From Phytophthora hibernalis (taxonomy: Eukaryota > Oomycota > Peronosporomycetes > Peronosporales > Peronosporaceae), in NCBI GenBank assembly GCA_012656075.1, contig JAAKBF010000007.1:992001-1056000 (forward strand): 64,000 nt of DNA. Direction: 5' to 3'. A model generated the notes under the pieces. The model did not search any database and was not told where the DNA came from. It saw only the letters and a program-made list of their open reading frames with translations. This document shows positions 1 through 11,858 of this stretch, one piece after another (the stretch's first letter is position 1; every line of letters starts with the position of its first letter). The position numbers were made by a program, and so were the translations under genes.

Positions 1-430
1 CGTCGTGCAGCAGTGTGCCCTGGAGGGAGAGTCTGGAGCGCGGAATTGTGACCGCTTCGATTGCAGTGCGCGTACGCTTGGCAAGGGCCCCGTACGTAGT
101 CGGCCGCGCAAGGAACCGCGTTGGAGGCCGCGTCACGCTCGAAGTTGGAAATGCACCCGTGCCTGGAAACCCATTGAGAAGGGTCTCGGTGTAGCGTCGC
201 CAGGGAACGGGCGAAGAGAACGGTAGAAGACGTGCAAGGACGGAAGTACGATCTTCTAGTGGACTGTGAGAGGCGGGCGTCTGAGGATCAAGCAGCGCAG
301 CCTACGGTTGGTGAAGTGGAACGTCCAGCGGACGGACTTGGAAGTGTCGACGGTTGAGTGACTAGCAGCGCGTCGAGCTACGGAAATTGGGTGCACGGAA
401 GACCTAGAAAACGGTTAGCACAACGGGAAA
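1..430 (+). other. 5' leader of element A, no convincing gene
   Basis: This stretch precedes the first gag-like ATG at 431. It has one short arginine-rich open frame (5-226) with no recognisable domain, and already contains several ACGGT words typical of the element. It is most likely untranslated leader, or LTR end plus leader. No primer-binding site could be assigned. Confidence 0.4.
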
Positions 431-2676
431 ATGCCGCGGGAGGACGATGCGCGCGATGATGGAGATGGAGATGGCACGGAACGCCTAGGTGGCGACCGTG
501 AAGTGTATCAAGGTGACCTTGCTATTGGTGTAGTACGGTCTGAAGTGGAGCGGCTGGAGTCCGAAGAGCGTCGCCGGACCAGTCGAAGGCCAGCGGGCCT
601 AGGAGAAGGAACTCGTTCGAGATCAAGAGCGAGCCGTCGTCGCGGTAGTGTAAGTGGGCGGTCGGTTCAGGCCACCACGACGCACGGTCGCGAGACGTTG
701 CAAGGAGAAGTGATGAGGGAGCTGTGGCATCAGTATGAAGGCGAGTCTAAAGCCACAGAAGGAGGCGAGCCCGCCGAGGATGCAAGCGAGCACGCCGAGG
801 ATATGAGTGATCACGGTACTAGATCGGAAGTGTCTTCCCGACCTCGGTCTCGACACCGTTCCGTGCATCATCAACACCGGGACGAGCAGAGTCAACACGG
901 TTCACCGCGAGAAGAGACGGTGGTGGAAGGATACGCCACTGACTATGAAGGAGGCTATGGTGGATACGGAGGAGTGCCGGCTTCGTACTATCCCCGTATA
1001 CTGGTGCGTATGCCTATCCATATCCGGCCCCAGCTCCACCAGAACCGGTCAAGGAGGCTCCTAAACGGTCTCCTAGTGGATTTATTGCTCGGTACACCGG
1101 ACCAGAAACACGTCGAGTGGCGCAACCTTCGGTCGGATGGGACTGGAATGTGAAGCGTGAACCTGTCACGGTCCCTGAGCCTCAGGAACGGAGCGGCGCG
1201 ACGCCTCCGGTTCCGTATATGCCATATTATCCGGGTATTGGTCCGTATGGTACGCCTGGATGGTTACAGTGTCCATACCAAGGAGGTCCGCCTCCTCACG
1301 GAACGTCGAGACCGACGGGAACTCCAGTGGTGACGCCTCGAGGTGCTCCTCCGGCGAGAAGAAGTGTGCTCCCGACTGGACAGGCGACTATGACAAGAGG
1401 AACGGCTCCTCCTCCGAGAACGAGTGCTCCGCCCGCGCCTAGGAACACACAGCCTGTACGTCAGAGTGCTCCTCCTGCGCCTCGGAACGGACCTCCGCCT
1501 CCGGGACCGCCCAGACAGAATGTTCCGACGCCTATACAGACTGGATTTGGAGTGGCTGGACCGGTGGCATCCGTCCGTACTTCTGAGTCTTTTGCGATGT
1601 CAAGCCTGGTTTCGAACGCTTTGAAAGTGCTTCCGATGTTCTACTCGGACACGACCACGGTTGAGAAATCACGTGATTTCTGGGAAGCATTCGAGTCTTA
1701 CACTGAAGGACTACCAGAACGGTCAAGATTACTAGTGTTCCGTCAGATGTTGAAGGGCAAGGAAGATGAGCGTTGGTGGGGTAATTCGAGCATCAAGACC
1801 TACGACACCCTACGCACAGGTTCCATAATCACTTCCTGAGCAGAACGGCTGATGAGCTGTGGGAGCGGTTGCATACGACGAAGCGTGAACATGGAGAATC
1901 AGTGGAAGAGTGGGGTGACCGTGTCTCCGATCTGTTTGAAGCTCTGGACTATCCAGATCCACGGATGCGTTATCAACTGTTCCGTCGCGGTTTAAGGAAC
2001 AAGCGTCTACTGGCCACGCTCGACTCGTGCCCGGCTTGCGATATTCCTGCTGCGTGTGAGTGGTTGATGTTCAAGGACATGCACCGTCCTATTGAGGAAA
2101 GACCAGTTTGAAGACGGAACTCCGAAGCGTGGACAGAAGGACAAAAGCCAATCGACTGTCGAAGAACTGTCCCAGAAGATGCAGTCGTTCATGGCCAGGC
2201 AGGAACAGTGGCGAGAACAAATGGAGCAGGAGCGTTGACAACCACCACGGTCTCCTCGCAACCGTGCTCCTACCATTGCGTCCGTGCAGGACTTGCCTCC
2301 TTCACCGTCTAGTGGGAACCAAGGGAACGGACAACGGTTCCGTGGCATCAGCATGGCTGCGGACGACCGAACTTGAGAAGGAATATGCGTGTGTGGGCGT
2401 CGTGACCGGAAAGGATGCAGTCGTTTAAACTGTCCTCGGCAGAAGATGACTTGTCGGCGTTGTGGACGGCTCGGACACATCATGTCGGAGTGCGAGGAAC
2501 CGTACCGTGATAATGGGATGCAGAACGGTGGCCAAGGTGGACGGTCGCCTACTCGGAACTGTTTCCTATGTGAAAAACCTGGTCACATCGTTGCGAACTA
2601 TCCTGATGTTGAGATTCGGCGAACTATGGCACGGTCTAGGGAGAACCCACCGTTGCCACCGTCTCCTCGTCAATGA
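431..2676 (+). pseudogene. gag: gag polyprotein of element A, frameshifted
   Basis: The first 240 codons (431-1153) are charged and rich in Arg, Ser and Glu. The frame then shifts to 1117-1839, a proline-rich linker leading into a retrotransposon-gag capsid region (motif DFWEAFESYTEGLP near 1677), which continues after a further shift at 1869-2111 (motif WERLHTTKREHGESVEEW). The nucleocapsid at 2389-2676 has one intact CCHC knuckle (CRRCGRLGHIMSEC) and a second in which the last Cys is replaced by Tyr (CFLCEKPGHIVANY). Gag would form the particle and bind the RNA. At least three frame changes make this copy non-functional. The start at 431 is the first ATG of a long open frame preceding capsid; the native start could be elsewhere. 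Confidence 0.75.
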
Positions 2677-2724
2677 CGGAGGCAGGAGGAAGGGGAGGAG
2701 AGAGTCACTCCTTCCTCTGGTCTA

Positions 2725-4660
2725 GTGAATGACTCGAGTGGTGACCGTACCGTGAAAGCTGGACGGACGATCATCAGGTACGAAGATGAATGGGAAAGAG
2801 GGGAATTTCGGCAAGTCGACTCGGATGAAAGCGTTGACCTAGAAGTGAACCGAGATGGAATAATGGAAATTGCGGAAGATGATGAAGATGACTCGAATGA
2901 CTGTCTCGCCGTGCTGGAGGACGCGGAGTTCATGGATTTGAACGGTGAGGTGACAACGAGGGCCTGGTTGAAGAGCCCATCGTTTGGGAAGACCAAGAAG
3001 TGGTGGCCTAATTGAACGGTCTGGAGATCGAAGAAAACAGTTTTGAAGCCTTTGAAAACGGTTTCGACGCTGAAGAATACGATCTCGAAGTAGAACTGCA
3101 GGAAGCAGATGAAGTACACGACCCAGTGGTTGTTTACGGTACGGTAGCCGACGCCAATCAGGAGGTCGTAGCTGCAGAGCCGGAAGCTCAGAAGAAGGTC
3201 GCGGTGATCGCAAGTATCCTACGCACGACTGAGAGAGTTGTTGAACCGGTCTGGGTAGACGACGATGGTCTAGACAATCTGGACCTCGGAGAAACCGTCT
3301 TCCTACGTTGGGAGGAACCAGCGGAGGATCCACCCGAACCTTCGAATGGAGAATTGGTGAACTTGGCTTCGGAAGTGGACAAGTCGGAGGACGTTGGAAA
3401 CGGCAAAGACGGTACGGAGGCTGTGGACAAAGCCGAACTGGAAAACCCGTCGCCTCACGCCCGATTATTCACAGATGATGATCTGGACGCATTGGAAAAT
3501 TGTGTTCCGGGCCAAGAAGCAAGCGTGATTGCTAAGGAAGAAGTCGCTGTCGAAAAGGAGGAATATGACAAGGAACCGCGAGGAACGGTTGTACCCGTTG
3601 GACGAAGTGGAATTGAAGCGACGTGTGAAGCAGAACGCTGAGAACCAGAAGGAACCCACTCTGGAATAGATGGCACGGTTCCTCGGACTGGATACGGATG
3701 TGTTAGCTCGGACAAGGGAAGCAACACTGTAGGGTATGAACACGTCCAAATATTGGCAGGATTGGTTCCGTGCCACGTTGGAGAATTCGGCAGAGGCAAA
3801 AGGGCGAACCGTGACTTTTCGATTACTGTACCTGAACATGTGGCTAGTACGGTCAGGAAAAGAACTGAGACCGTGACTAAGATCGTCGAAGTGAGCGTGG
3901 TTCTTGTGGATACGGTACTTGACGAATCTGAAAGTTCGAGTAGCGACTCTAGCGTGGAAAGCGAAAGCGACTCCGAGGTAGAAGCTATCGAGCCGGTGGT
4001 CAAAGACGCTGAAGCGATAGGGAAGGAAAATGTCGCGTTCTCGTTGGAGGTCGAAGACACGGTTGCGTCAGTGGAAATAGCGGCCATTGCGGAAGTATTC
4101 GCTCAAAGAACGGTCCGGCCAAAGGAAGCACGGACCATCGCCCGACTAGCCGTGTATCGGATGTTGAAAGAAGTCAAAAGGGAGATGGACACGGAGGAAA
4201 AGCTGAAGGAGCTCGCTCGCGATGAGAATGAAGCAGCTAAGATCCCTCCCTTGCGTGACAAAAGTCCTGAGGTGGACTGGGAACGGCTACGTTATTTTGT
4301 CGACGAGGTGGTACGTGAAAGATGTCTGCTTGGTACGTGCTGGGATCCTGGGTGGAGAGCTACTTCGCTGAAAATGCAGTTCGAATCTGGAGAAAGATGT
4401 GTGACCGGACTGGACGATCAACCACGCCTGCGGCTAAACGTCGTCGACGGCGTCAGCTAAAGAAGACGGTGTGTTTTGACTGTTCGGCTCTATATCGAGA
4501 CCGTGCTGAGGCATTGGGCAAACTGGAATCTCGGTTCGAGTGTGATGAAGACGCTTACCACTATGTGAGCGTGCTGAGACCAGAGCGCCCTAAGGCAGAA
4601 CCTCCTCCGAGAACCGGTCTGGTGGAAGTTGTCACGGTCAACCTACCTAACGGATTTTGA
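2725..4660 (+). pseudogene. Acidic linker region between gag and protease of element A
   Basis: Three successive open frames (2725-3015, 3012-3641, 3753-4460) encode Glu/Asp/Val-rich, low-complexity sequence with no catalytic motif; a fourth (4322-4660) is more basic and leads to the protease. The composition is that of a disordered linker. Adjacent frames overlap or sit close together, consistent with one ancestral reading frame broken by indels. This region has a very high density of the ACGGT/ACCGT word (17 counted in 2701-4140). I do not recognise a family. It is probably the C-terminal extension of gag or the N-terminal extension of pol. Confidence 0.5.
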
Positions 4661-4726
4661 GTCCGTGACGACGACGGAGAAGAAGGCTTTGATGTACCTC
4701 GGATTGTAGAAGGAGGACGGCGTGTC

Positions 4727-5613
4727 GTGTGCTCTGTGGGGAACTTTGAGGCACTCTCTAGCGGCTACATCGACTGTCTACCTTCACAGATGCTGGCTGA
4801 TACGGGTGCGACCTTGAGTTTGGTTGACTGTCAAGTGATGAAACGGTTAGGCCGTGCTGATGAAGCTCTGGAACCGTACGCCGGCCGTGTTCGAAGCTCG
4901 TCCGGCCATCGCCTGCGTATCCGTGGGTGGGTGCGACTACCTATCCGTCTGTGGTCGGTTGAAGTTACTTTACACGTACTAGTAGCGGACCACTTACACG
5001 TGGACGCTATACTAGGGTAGACGCTTTAAGCGCCTTCAAGGCCGTGATCGATGTGGAAGAACGGACCTTACTATTGAAGGGGACCGGGGAAGTGCTATCC
5101 CTCGGAATTACGATAGTGCAGGAGACGTTCATGGCGGCTATGGCTAACTCGATCCGTCTCCCACCTCGTGGACAGGCACTGGTAATAACAAGCGTGATCG
5201 GTGACATAGAGAAAGGAGCTACGGTTATGGTAGAAGGATCTCTGAGTTTACCTCCTACTCTGTGCGTGGCTCGATCTCTTGGAACAGTTGAGGATGGCAA
5301 GGCTATCGTGGAAATGTGCAATGCTTCCACTGACGAATACTGGATCCGGAAAGGAACGATCATGGCTGCTACTTCAGTAATCCCCGAAGAGGCGTTCGGT
5401 TTTGAACATTCGCCTAATCCTGGAACAACCGTAAGGCCTTCTAGTGCTCCGAGTGAAGTGGGTCAAACGGATGAGGTTGCTGCGACGCTGTCCAAGGAAC
5501 GGAAGAAAGTCGAGGACGAGAAAGTTAAGGCTACTAAGTCTTATGTCCCTCCTGATAAGCACGGTGAGATGTCTGCTGACTTTTCTGAGTCCAAACTGTT
5601 GATGGAGCAATAG
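4727..5613 (+). pseudogene. Retroviral-type aspartic protease region of element A
   Basis: The first open frame (4727-5020) contains the active-site motif LADTGATLSLV (DTGA at 4799-4810), followed by beta-rich sequence and a HVDAILG end that matches the hydrophobic closing motif of retropepsins. A stop follows, and 5044-5613 continues with IDVEERTLLLKGTG and a linker rich in Lys and Glu that leads to RT. Such proteases cleave the gag-pol polyprotein as dimers. The stop at about 5018-5020 separates the active-site half from the linker, so the copy is broken. The family assignment rests on the DTGA motif and the position between gag and RT. Confidence 0.7.
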
Positions 5614-5631
5614 GAACTGTTACAGGCCGAG

Positions 5632-7066
5632 TTGAACCGTTTTCGGGACATGTTTGTGGAGTCTTCTAAGAAACCTGGACGGACGGAGCTGTTGTACTTT
5701 CAGATTGACACAGGGGACAGTTCTCCGATAAAACAACAACCGTACCGTGTCTCGTTGGCTGAAGGTGAAGTCATGGAGGCCGAGATTCAGCAGTACGAGG
5801 AACTGGGTCTAATTCGACCGTCCAACAGTCCCTGGGCGAGCTCGGTATTGATGATCCGTAAACTGGACGGTGGGATCCGTTTCTGTATCTATTACAGACG
5901 GTTGAATGCTGTCACGGTTAAGGTCTGTTACCCGATGCCTTTGATTGATGACATTCTGGATGTACTAGGCGACGCTCAACTGTTCTCTACGATGGATATT
6001 GCGTCTGGCTATTGGAATGTGCCAATGCATGAAGACAGCGTGTCTAGGACGGCTTTCACGTGCAAGTACGATCTATATGAGTGGCTAGTTATGCCTTTTG
6101 GTCTGTGCAATGCGGTGCCCGCTTTCGAGCGTCTCATGGAAACTGTACTCGTGGATCTGAAATGGAGGATCTGTCTAGTCTACTTGGATGACTGTGTAAT
6201 CTTCAGCAAGGACTTCCCGTCTCATTTGGTACGGTTACGCCAAGTGTTGGCACGGTTCCAGCAAGCTGGATTCAAACTCAAGATGAAAAAGTGTCACTGG
6301 GTCGGAACCAGGTGGCTTTCTTGGGGCACATCGTGACTCCGTCCGGAATCTTGCCTAATCCCGAAAAAGTGAAGGCAGTGATGAACGTACAGAGGCCTCA
6401 AGACTTGCATGGAATACGGTCATTTTGGGTCTTACTAGCTACTTCCGACGGTACATTCCGGGGTATGCTCTGATTTCTGCTCCGCTTGAACGGTTGAAGT
6501 TGAAGGATGCTCCGTTCCTCTGGAATGAGGACTGTGAATCTGCCTTCCGACAGCTCAAGCGTGCACTGGTGAAACCTCCTATTCTGGTCTATCCTGACGC
6601 AAAGCGCTGCTTCAAGCTATTCGTTGATTCGTCACGGTATGCTGTGGGAGCGTGTCTTATGCAGGAAGTGGACGGTCGCAACCGTGTTGTTGCTTATGCT
6701 AGCAAGTTGCTGACCGGTTCGCAGAAAAACTGGATCACGAAGCAAGATGGTATCTCTGAGATTGAGTGCTGGGGCGTGGTTTGGGCCACTAGAAAGTTCA
6801 GATGCTACTTAGACAAGCGTGAGTTCGACTTGTACACGGATCACCAGGCTTTGACTTGGGTCTTCAGTCCAGGAAACCGTACGACTAACTCGAAATTGGC
6901 ACGCTGGGCTATGGAGCTTTCGAATTTGCAGTTCAAGGTGTTCCACAAGCCTGGAACGACCATGGGTCATGTGGACGGATTGTCACGCTTACCTGCGGAC
7001 CGTGCTGACGCTGTAACTCTTGCTGACTTGCTCAACCCGGTTCAGGGAGGAGGACTCTTCCGATGA
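5632..7066 (+). pseudogene. pol: Reverse transcriptase and RNase H of element A, frameshifted
   Basis: The RT domain (5632-6336) shows the fingers and palm motifs of Ty3/gypsy: PYRVSLAEGEVMEAEI, SNSPWASSVLMIRK, YPMPLIDDILD, FSTMDIASGYWNVPM, the strand FGLCNAVPAFERLM and the catalytic YLDD box at 6181-6192. A frame change near 6300 leads to FLGHIVTPSGI (6291-6473), and another near 6425 to the connection and RNase H domain (6425-7066). RNase H motifs include LFVDSSRYAVGACLMQ, YASKLLTGSQKNW, EIECWGVVWATRKFR, YTDHQALTWVF and GHVDGLSRLP. The normal Asp is present in YTDHQAL. These domains copy the element RNA into DNA and degrade the template. Two frameshifts inactivate the copy. Confidence 0.88.
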
Positions 7067-8884
7067 GAGACCTACTGAATCCGGAACCGTCTGATGAAGG
7101 ACGGGTTCCAAATTCGGTTGGGGAGCAGTCTGACCAAGCTGAGGACGAAGTTGCGTTTGAATACGGTGAGGATGAGGAAACCAAGGACGGTGAGGAACCG
7201 GGTCAAGAGACGGAACCCACTCAATTAGAGGATGAAATGGAATCCGGAGAGAATGATGCTTCTCCTGAAATGGACAAGGAACCTCCTCCGCCAAACCGTC
7301 CTCGCTCTCCTATGGACGTGTTCCGACTGGAAAGGGATCAGTTCCTGCTAGAACAACGGTCGTTGTCTTGGGTGGTGGCGCTGGTGGCGTTCATACAAGA
7401 CCGTGCTCTACCGGTGGATCCGTTGTTCAGGGCGAAGATTGTCAAGATGGCTCCTAAGTATGAAGTCCTGAACGAGGTGTTGATGAGAAAGGTATATTTA
7501 CCGGCGGCGGTGGGACCAGCACGGACGATAACCGTCCCTGTAGTTCCGGCCGGTTACCAGGAAGTCGTACTGCACTACTGTCATTCGGACATTCTGTCAT
7601 TTCATATGGGATTGACTAAGACCTGAGACCGAGTGAGACGACACGGATACTGGCCTGGATGGCGCAAGGATGTTGCTGAGTACGTAGCGAGTGTGGAGGT
7701 GGAAAGGGTCATCGACCGTGGAATCAGGGGCCGATGCAGCGGATGCCAGTAGCTGATTTGACGGGTCCGTTCTCCCTACTCGTAGCGGATGCTATTGGGC
7801 CACTGGTGACCACAACGGCTGGCAATAAGTACATCTTGGTGTTTGTCGACTATTTCACACGATGGGCTGAGGCGTTCGCTGTCGATCGGTTAGACACGGT
7901 GACGTTCGTACACACTATGGTTAACGGTGTGGTGGCAAGGCACGGAGTACCTTCTCGTTTGTTAAGTGACCGTGGCTCGAACGTTATTTCTGGACTCGCT
8001 AAGTCGTTTTACGAGACGCTCGGGTGTACGGTGCCACTTATCATCCTCAAACGCAAGGCCTGGTTGAGAGATTCAACGGAACGCTCATTGGAATGCTCAA
8101 GATGTATGTGAGTGAGGCACAGGCGGACTGGGATCTCTATTTACCGTGTGTTGTTCGCCTACCGGACCGCGTACCATGAGGCGTTGGGGGACACGCCGTT
8201 CTTCTCCTTATACGGTCGAGACCCGATTCTCCTGTTAGATGTGGTGTTCCTGAACTTGGGCGAGAAATGGAAGAGCAACGAAGTGGCTCAGTACAGACGA
8301 GAACTGTAGCGTTCCATGAAGGATTCACGGATGTTGGTAGAGCATCAGTTGGTGAAAGCGCAAGATCGGCATGAGCAGAGGATGCACCGACAACGGCCGG
8401 TCGAGTATGAACTTGGAGATCTGGTTTGGGTGTACCAATTCTTCAGGGCACGGAGAGGCAAGAAACGTACGAAGAAGCTGGCTTTCACGTGGCACGGTCC
8501 CTACCGTGTTTTAGGCAAGCTCGATGAAAATACGTACCAGATTGATATCCCGTCGCACCCGGATAAGAAAGTGACCGTGAATATTAACCGTCTCAAGAAG
8601 TTCCAAGGGCGGTGGACTAACTGAGGGTGTGGTGGAAGATGGCAGCGAACCGAATGGTGGTCCTCTGGAGGCCTCCGTCTAGTTACACGGAGCGGTTGAC
8701 AATTGGTCACGAGGATACGGTTATAACGGGCGTGGATTCCCCGTTGTTGGAAGTGGTAGCCAAACGGAAGGCTGGCAGGACCGTGGAATATTTGGCGTTG
8801 GCGGCCAACTTTGAGACTTTTTGGCTACCGCGGGCAGCGTTGATGCCGGAATATGGCCCGTTGGTTACTGCTTTTGAACAGTGA
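7063..8884 (+). pseudogene. Integrase of element A with GPY/F module and chromodomain-like tail
   Basis: 7063-7626 is an acidic linker ending in the zinc-binding region (CHSDILSFHMGLTKT), whose CxxC half is degenerate. The catalytic core at 7734-8111 has the first Asp in LLVADAIGPLV and the second in LSDRGSNVISG. A one-base shift near 8040 moves the third acid, in QTQGLVERFNGTL, into another frame. 8316-8624 carries the GPY/F module (WHGPYRVLGKLDENTYQI). 8627-8884 ends in EVVAKRKAGRTVEYLALA, followed by ETFWLPRAALMPEY, which resembles a chromodomain. Chromodomains in related elements direct insertion to heterochromatin. At least three frame breaks are present, so the protein cannot be made whole. 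Confidence 0.8.
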
Positions 8885-9161
8885 GAGAGTGAAGAACCGT
8901 CTACCTGAGCTGCGTAGGAGTGCCCGTTTGGATGAGACAAATGCAGAGGTGGACGAAGACGACATACTGATGGTGTAGGTCGTGGGGTGGACTCCTCGAA
9001 CCTATGGAACGGTTGGATACCTATGGAATTTGAAATGGTTCGAGAATGGAACGGTTGTGGTTAATGGGGAATTTTATTTTTAAGTGAAGCTGGAACGGAA
9101 CGCTCGAAGACAAAATTGGAAAGAAAATGGAATGGGAGCGTTCTACGGTGTGGCTAAAGCG
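8885..9161. other. Spacer between integrase and the antisense gene
   Basis: No credible open frame is present. Several GGAACGGTT-like words of the element recur at 9000-9060. It lies between the convergent integrase (+) and antisense gene (-) and may hold their 3' ends. Confidence 0.4.
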
Positions 9162-10762
9162 TCACAAATTTGGCCTTGGGTGATTTGGGAGACTTGGGGG
9201 CGATGGCTTCTTGTCATCAGTGTCGGACGATTCGACGTCCTTACCACCGCCGGATTTATCATCGGACTCCTGGGTGTCGTCCTGCGAAGCTTTGGGGTCC
9301 TTCTTGTTCTTCTGGCCGCCTTCTTCACTGTCTTGGTCGTCTTCGTCGTCAGGTTCGAAGTCGGAGTCGTGCTCCTTCTTGGTGTTCTTGGTTTCGTGGT
9401 CGGATTCATCGGTGAGGCCGGTGTGGGAAGAAACGTCGGAGTCTTCGTCGACGGCCGGGCGCTTGGGTTTCGTGGTTAACGGAGCTTCGGGAGGCAGCGC
9501 GGTGAACTCACCGTCCTCTTCGAAGTCCGAGTCGTCTTCTCCCATCTCTGCAACACGGAATGGTTTTTCGGCGAGCGTGGCGGCAGACTTGCTCTTCTGC
9601 AGCAGTCAGGCGACCTCGAGTTGGGTGGTCTTACGCGTCTTGTTCGTCAGCAGTGTCTTCCAGGAGCCGCGTGTCTTGTTGCCTACCCATGATGGATTAG
9701 TGGGTGCACAATTCGAGCAAGTGCGCGCAAGGAGAGGCGGAGGTGAGCAGTGTGAGTGGGGTCGAGTGCGTTGGACCGTTCCAGCAACTCTGGGATGGAG
9801 GCGTACCCATCCTCATCAACCGTCTGCGGGTCGGACATCCGTGCGATCACCCTCTCATAACGGGGACGGTCACGGTTCCACAGAGCCAACAAATCTTCTT
9901 GGGGCGGGTCATCGTCATGGTTGTTCTTGGCACGCGCGGAATGCTTAGCTGCCTTACCGCCGAGCCACATCAAGTTGTCGTGGATCTCGTCCTCGAAGCG
10001 ACGCATGAACTCGTAATAGCCGAAAACTTCAATGTTGTCGCTGATGAACTTGAGGCGCTGTTGATTGGCGATGGTCTTGTGCTTGCGACGGGCTTCGGCC
10101 TTGTCGGTGGGAGCGTAGAGAGCGCAGTCGAAAAAGGTGCGGCGGTGCTTCATCCAGAAACGGTAGTGGGCGAGGTGGAGATCCTGGTACTCGGTGGGGT
10201 CATACCAAACTCGTTGACCACGCCACGGATACGCCACTCGGAACGGCGCCTTACCGAGCTGTGCAGCAGCCTTGACGAGACCGGCCAAGTCTTTCTTGAC
10301 TGAGGACGGGGCTCCGATCGGCAACTCGAACTTGAACAAGGGCGTCTTCAATCTGGACTTGCCCGACGATTTCTGCTTCTTGGACGACTTGAGCTTGTCG
10401 GAACTGCGGGTCACGGGACGCTTGGAAGACTGTGACGTAGAAGCGGGAAGTGGATGAAAGAGATTGTGAGATGGTGGTTCTCCGGGGTCTTGATTTTCGG
10501 ATGGTGGCAGCAAAATGACTGGTTTGGCGAGCGTGGCGGGAAGGTTCGGGTCGTCGGCCATGATGGCGAGTGCGAGGTCATCCAGGGCCTTAAGCCCGCG
10601 GGATTCGTTATTCTCGGCGAGGGCAGGGCGAAGACGACTCCAGAATTCGTACTGGGCGCTGGTGACGGTGTCTGGGGAGTCGTCGGCGTCTTCGACTGCG
10701 GCGCGAATGCGGTCAACCGCGACCTCCTTGGGGTCGGGTGAGGAGGACGTCGACTTGGACAT
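9162..10762 (-). pseudogene. Antisense ORF inside element A, unknown protein with acidic C-terminus
   Basis: Reading on the minus strand from the ATG at 10762 (MSKSTSSSPDPKE), an open frame runs about 360 codons to 9683. It is Ser/Lys-rich at first and then has a compact conserved-looking region (FRVAYPWRGQRVWYDPTEY, FWMKHRRTFFDCALYAP, IEVFGYYEFMRRFEDEIHD). A one-base shift at 9683 and one TGA near 9610 separate it from a continuing acidic tail (9545-9162, MGEDDSDFEEDGEFTALP). The opening ATG at 10876 is in the same frame but precedes a poor leader, so 10762 is preferred. I do not recognise the family. Its position after pol and in the opposite orientation is like the antisense genes known from some plant Ty3 elements. 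It could instead be a captured host gene. Confidence 0.6.
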
Positions 10763-10876
10763 GATGATGAGTGGCGAGGTTGAAAGTGGAGTGAGCAGTG
10801 GGCGGCAAATTGGCGAATGGCCAGTGCTATCCCCTGTTGCGCTATGATGGATGGCTTCTGAACCTGGTCGGGTCAC

Positions 10877-11205
10877 TTCAATCTACTATGGAGGCCGGAG
10901 GCACGGTGTCAACCGTTAAGAGCGGCACGAGTGGAGCGAAAGGGGACTGCGGAAACTTCAATGTTGATTGACTGTTATGGACTTACGACTTTCGACACGG
11001 AAGGCTGAACAACTGTGTGGAGAATGACGCTAACTGACCTCAGTGATCACTACGGTTGCGTTGATCGGGTCGTCCGTCATTTCTAATCTACTATGGAAAA
11101 GGGGTTCGTGTGGAGCGTGGTGCAGTGGTTCCTGACGACGGTGAGCGTACTGGGAGATGGCTGTCGTAACTTCGGAGGCACGTACTGGCGCGAGGTCCTC
11201 TGTGT
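10877..11205 (+). other. Spacer upstream of env-like ORF
   Basis: No gene is visible. The short phrase AATCTACTATGGA occurs at about 10880 and again near 11088, one copy near each end of the spacer. ACGGTT words typical of element A are present. This would be the common upstream region of the antisense gene (-) and the env-like ORF (+), so a divergent promoter is possible but not shown. Confidence 0.3.
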
Positions 11206-11858
11206 TTGGGAGGAGTGCTAGTGTGGGTAATCACTCAACCGCTCCGTGAGGTCGCTGTTCGACCGTGCTTGGAAATTAGTTACTTCATCTACAAGTGGGC
11301 TAAGATCGTGAAACTGTGCCTGCGTCGCTATCGACACTTTGTGCGTGGACCGTCGGTTCAAGACCACAAGCGTGGCGTTCGTTGGTGGAAGACCTATGAA
11401 GCACTGTGGCTGACGCCTATGATTGTTTTACAAGCGCGGCATAAACACGAAGAAGGGCTGGGAAGGATCATGTACAAGTGGATCGATGCGTATCACGCTT
11501 ACTGGTGTGTGTTCCTGCCGGACACGACTGAAAACGGTTGGCGCACGACCGTGAAATACGCAAGAGGATTCGTGTTGACGCGTGGAGGATGGTCGAGCGT
11601 GCCCGTTGTGCCATGAAAGTCGCCTGGATGGTGATTTCACTGTTACTTTACTCGGTCTTCTATGGGGTGATGTATGCCTACGAAGGAATGGAGTGGTTGT
11701 GTGGCGGATGGTTCGGTGTGATTGCGCTACTACTAGTGGTGAACTATGGTCTCTCGGGAGCAGGCAATGTGGTCGTGTACGGCAATATGACCGTGCACGC
11801 GGAAACAGTGGAGGTGACCTGTTTCGTTTGCTCCGTGAGCGTGGTTAGCCACATGTGA
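11206..11858 (+). pseudogene. Env-like ORF with two hydrophobic segments, element A
   Basis: Two overlapping + strand frames make one broken coding region. 11206-11616 encodes a basic, Trp/Tyr-rich protein (motifs KRGVRWWKTYEALWLTP and MYKWIDAYHAYWCVFLP). The overlapping frame 11538-11858 has two long hydrophobic stretches, AWMVISLLLYSVFYGVMYAY and WFGVIALLLVVNYGL, that look like membrane spans separated by a short loop. A third ORF with membrane segments downstream of pol is the position of envelope-like genes in Ty3/gypsy elements. There is no visible signal peptide, cleavage site or match to a known envelope, so env-like is used only in the positional sense. A frameshift near 11580 breaks it. 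Confidence 0.45.

Noticed and set aside
3455..4087. 210-codon Ser/Thr-rich minus ORF in element A
   Set aside because: Shadow of the Glu/Val-rich + strand linker; low complexity only.
9211..9948. 245-codon Ser-rich + strand ORF
   Set aside because: Mirror of the acidic antisense gene on the minus strand; Ser/Phe-rich composition is the expected shadow of GAC/GAG-rich coding.
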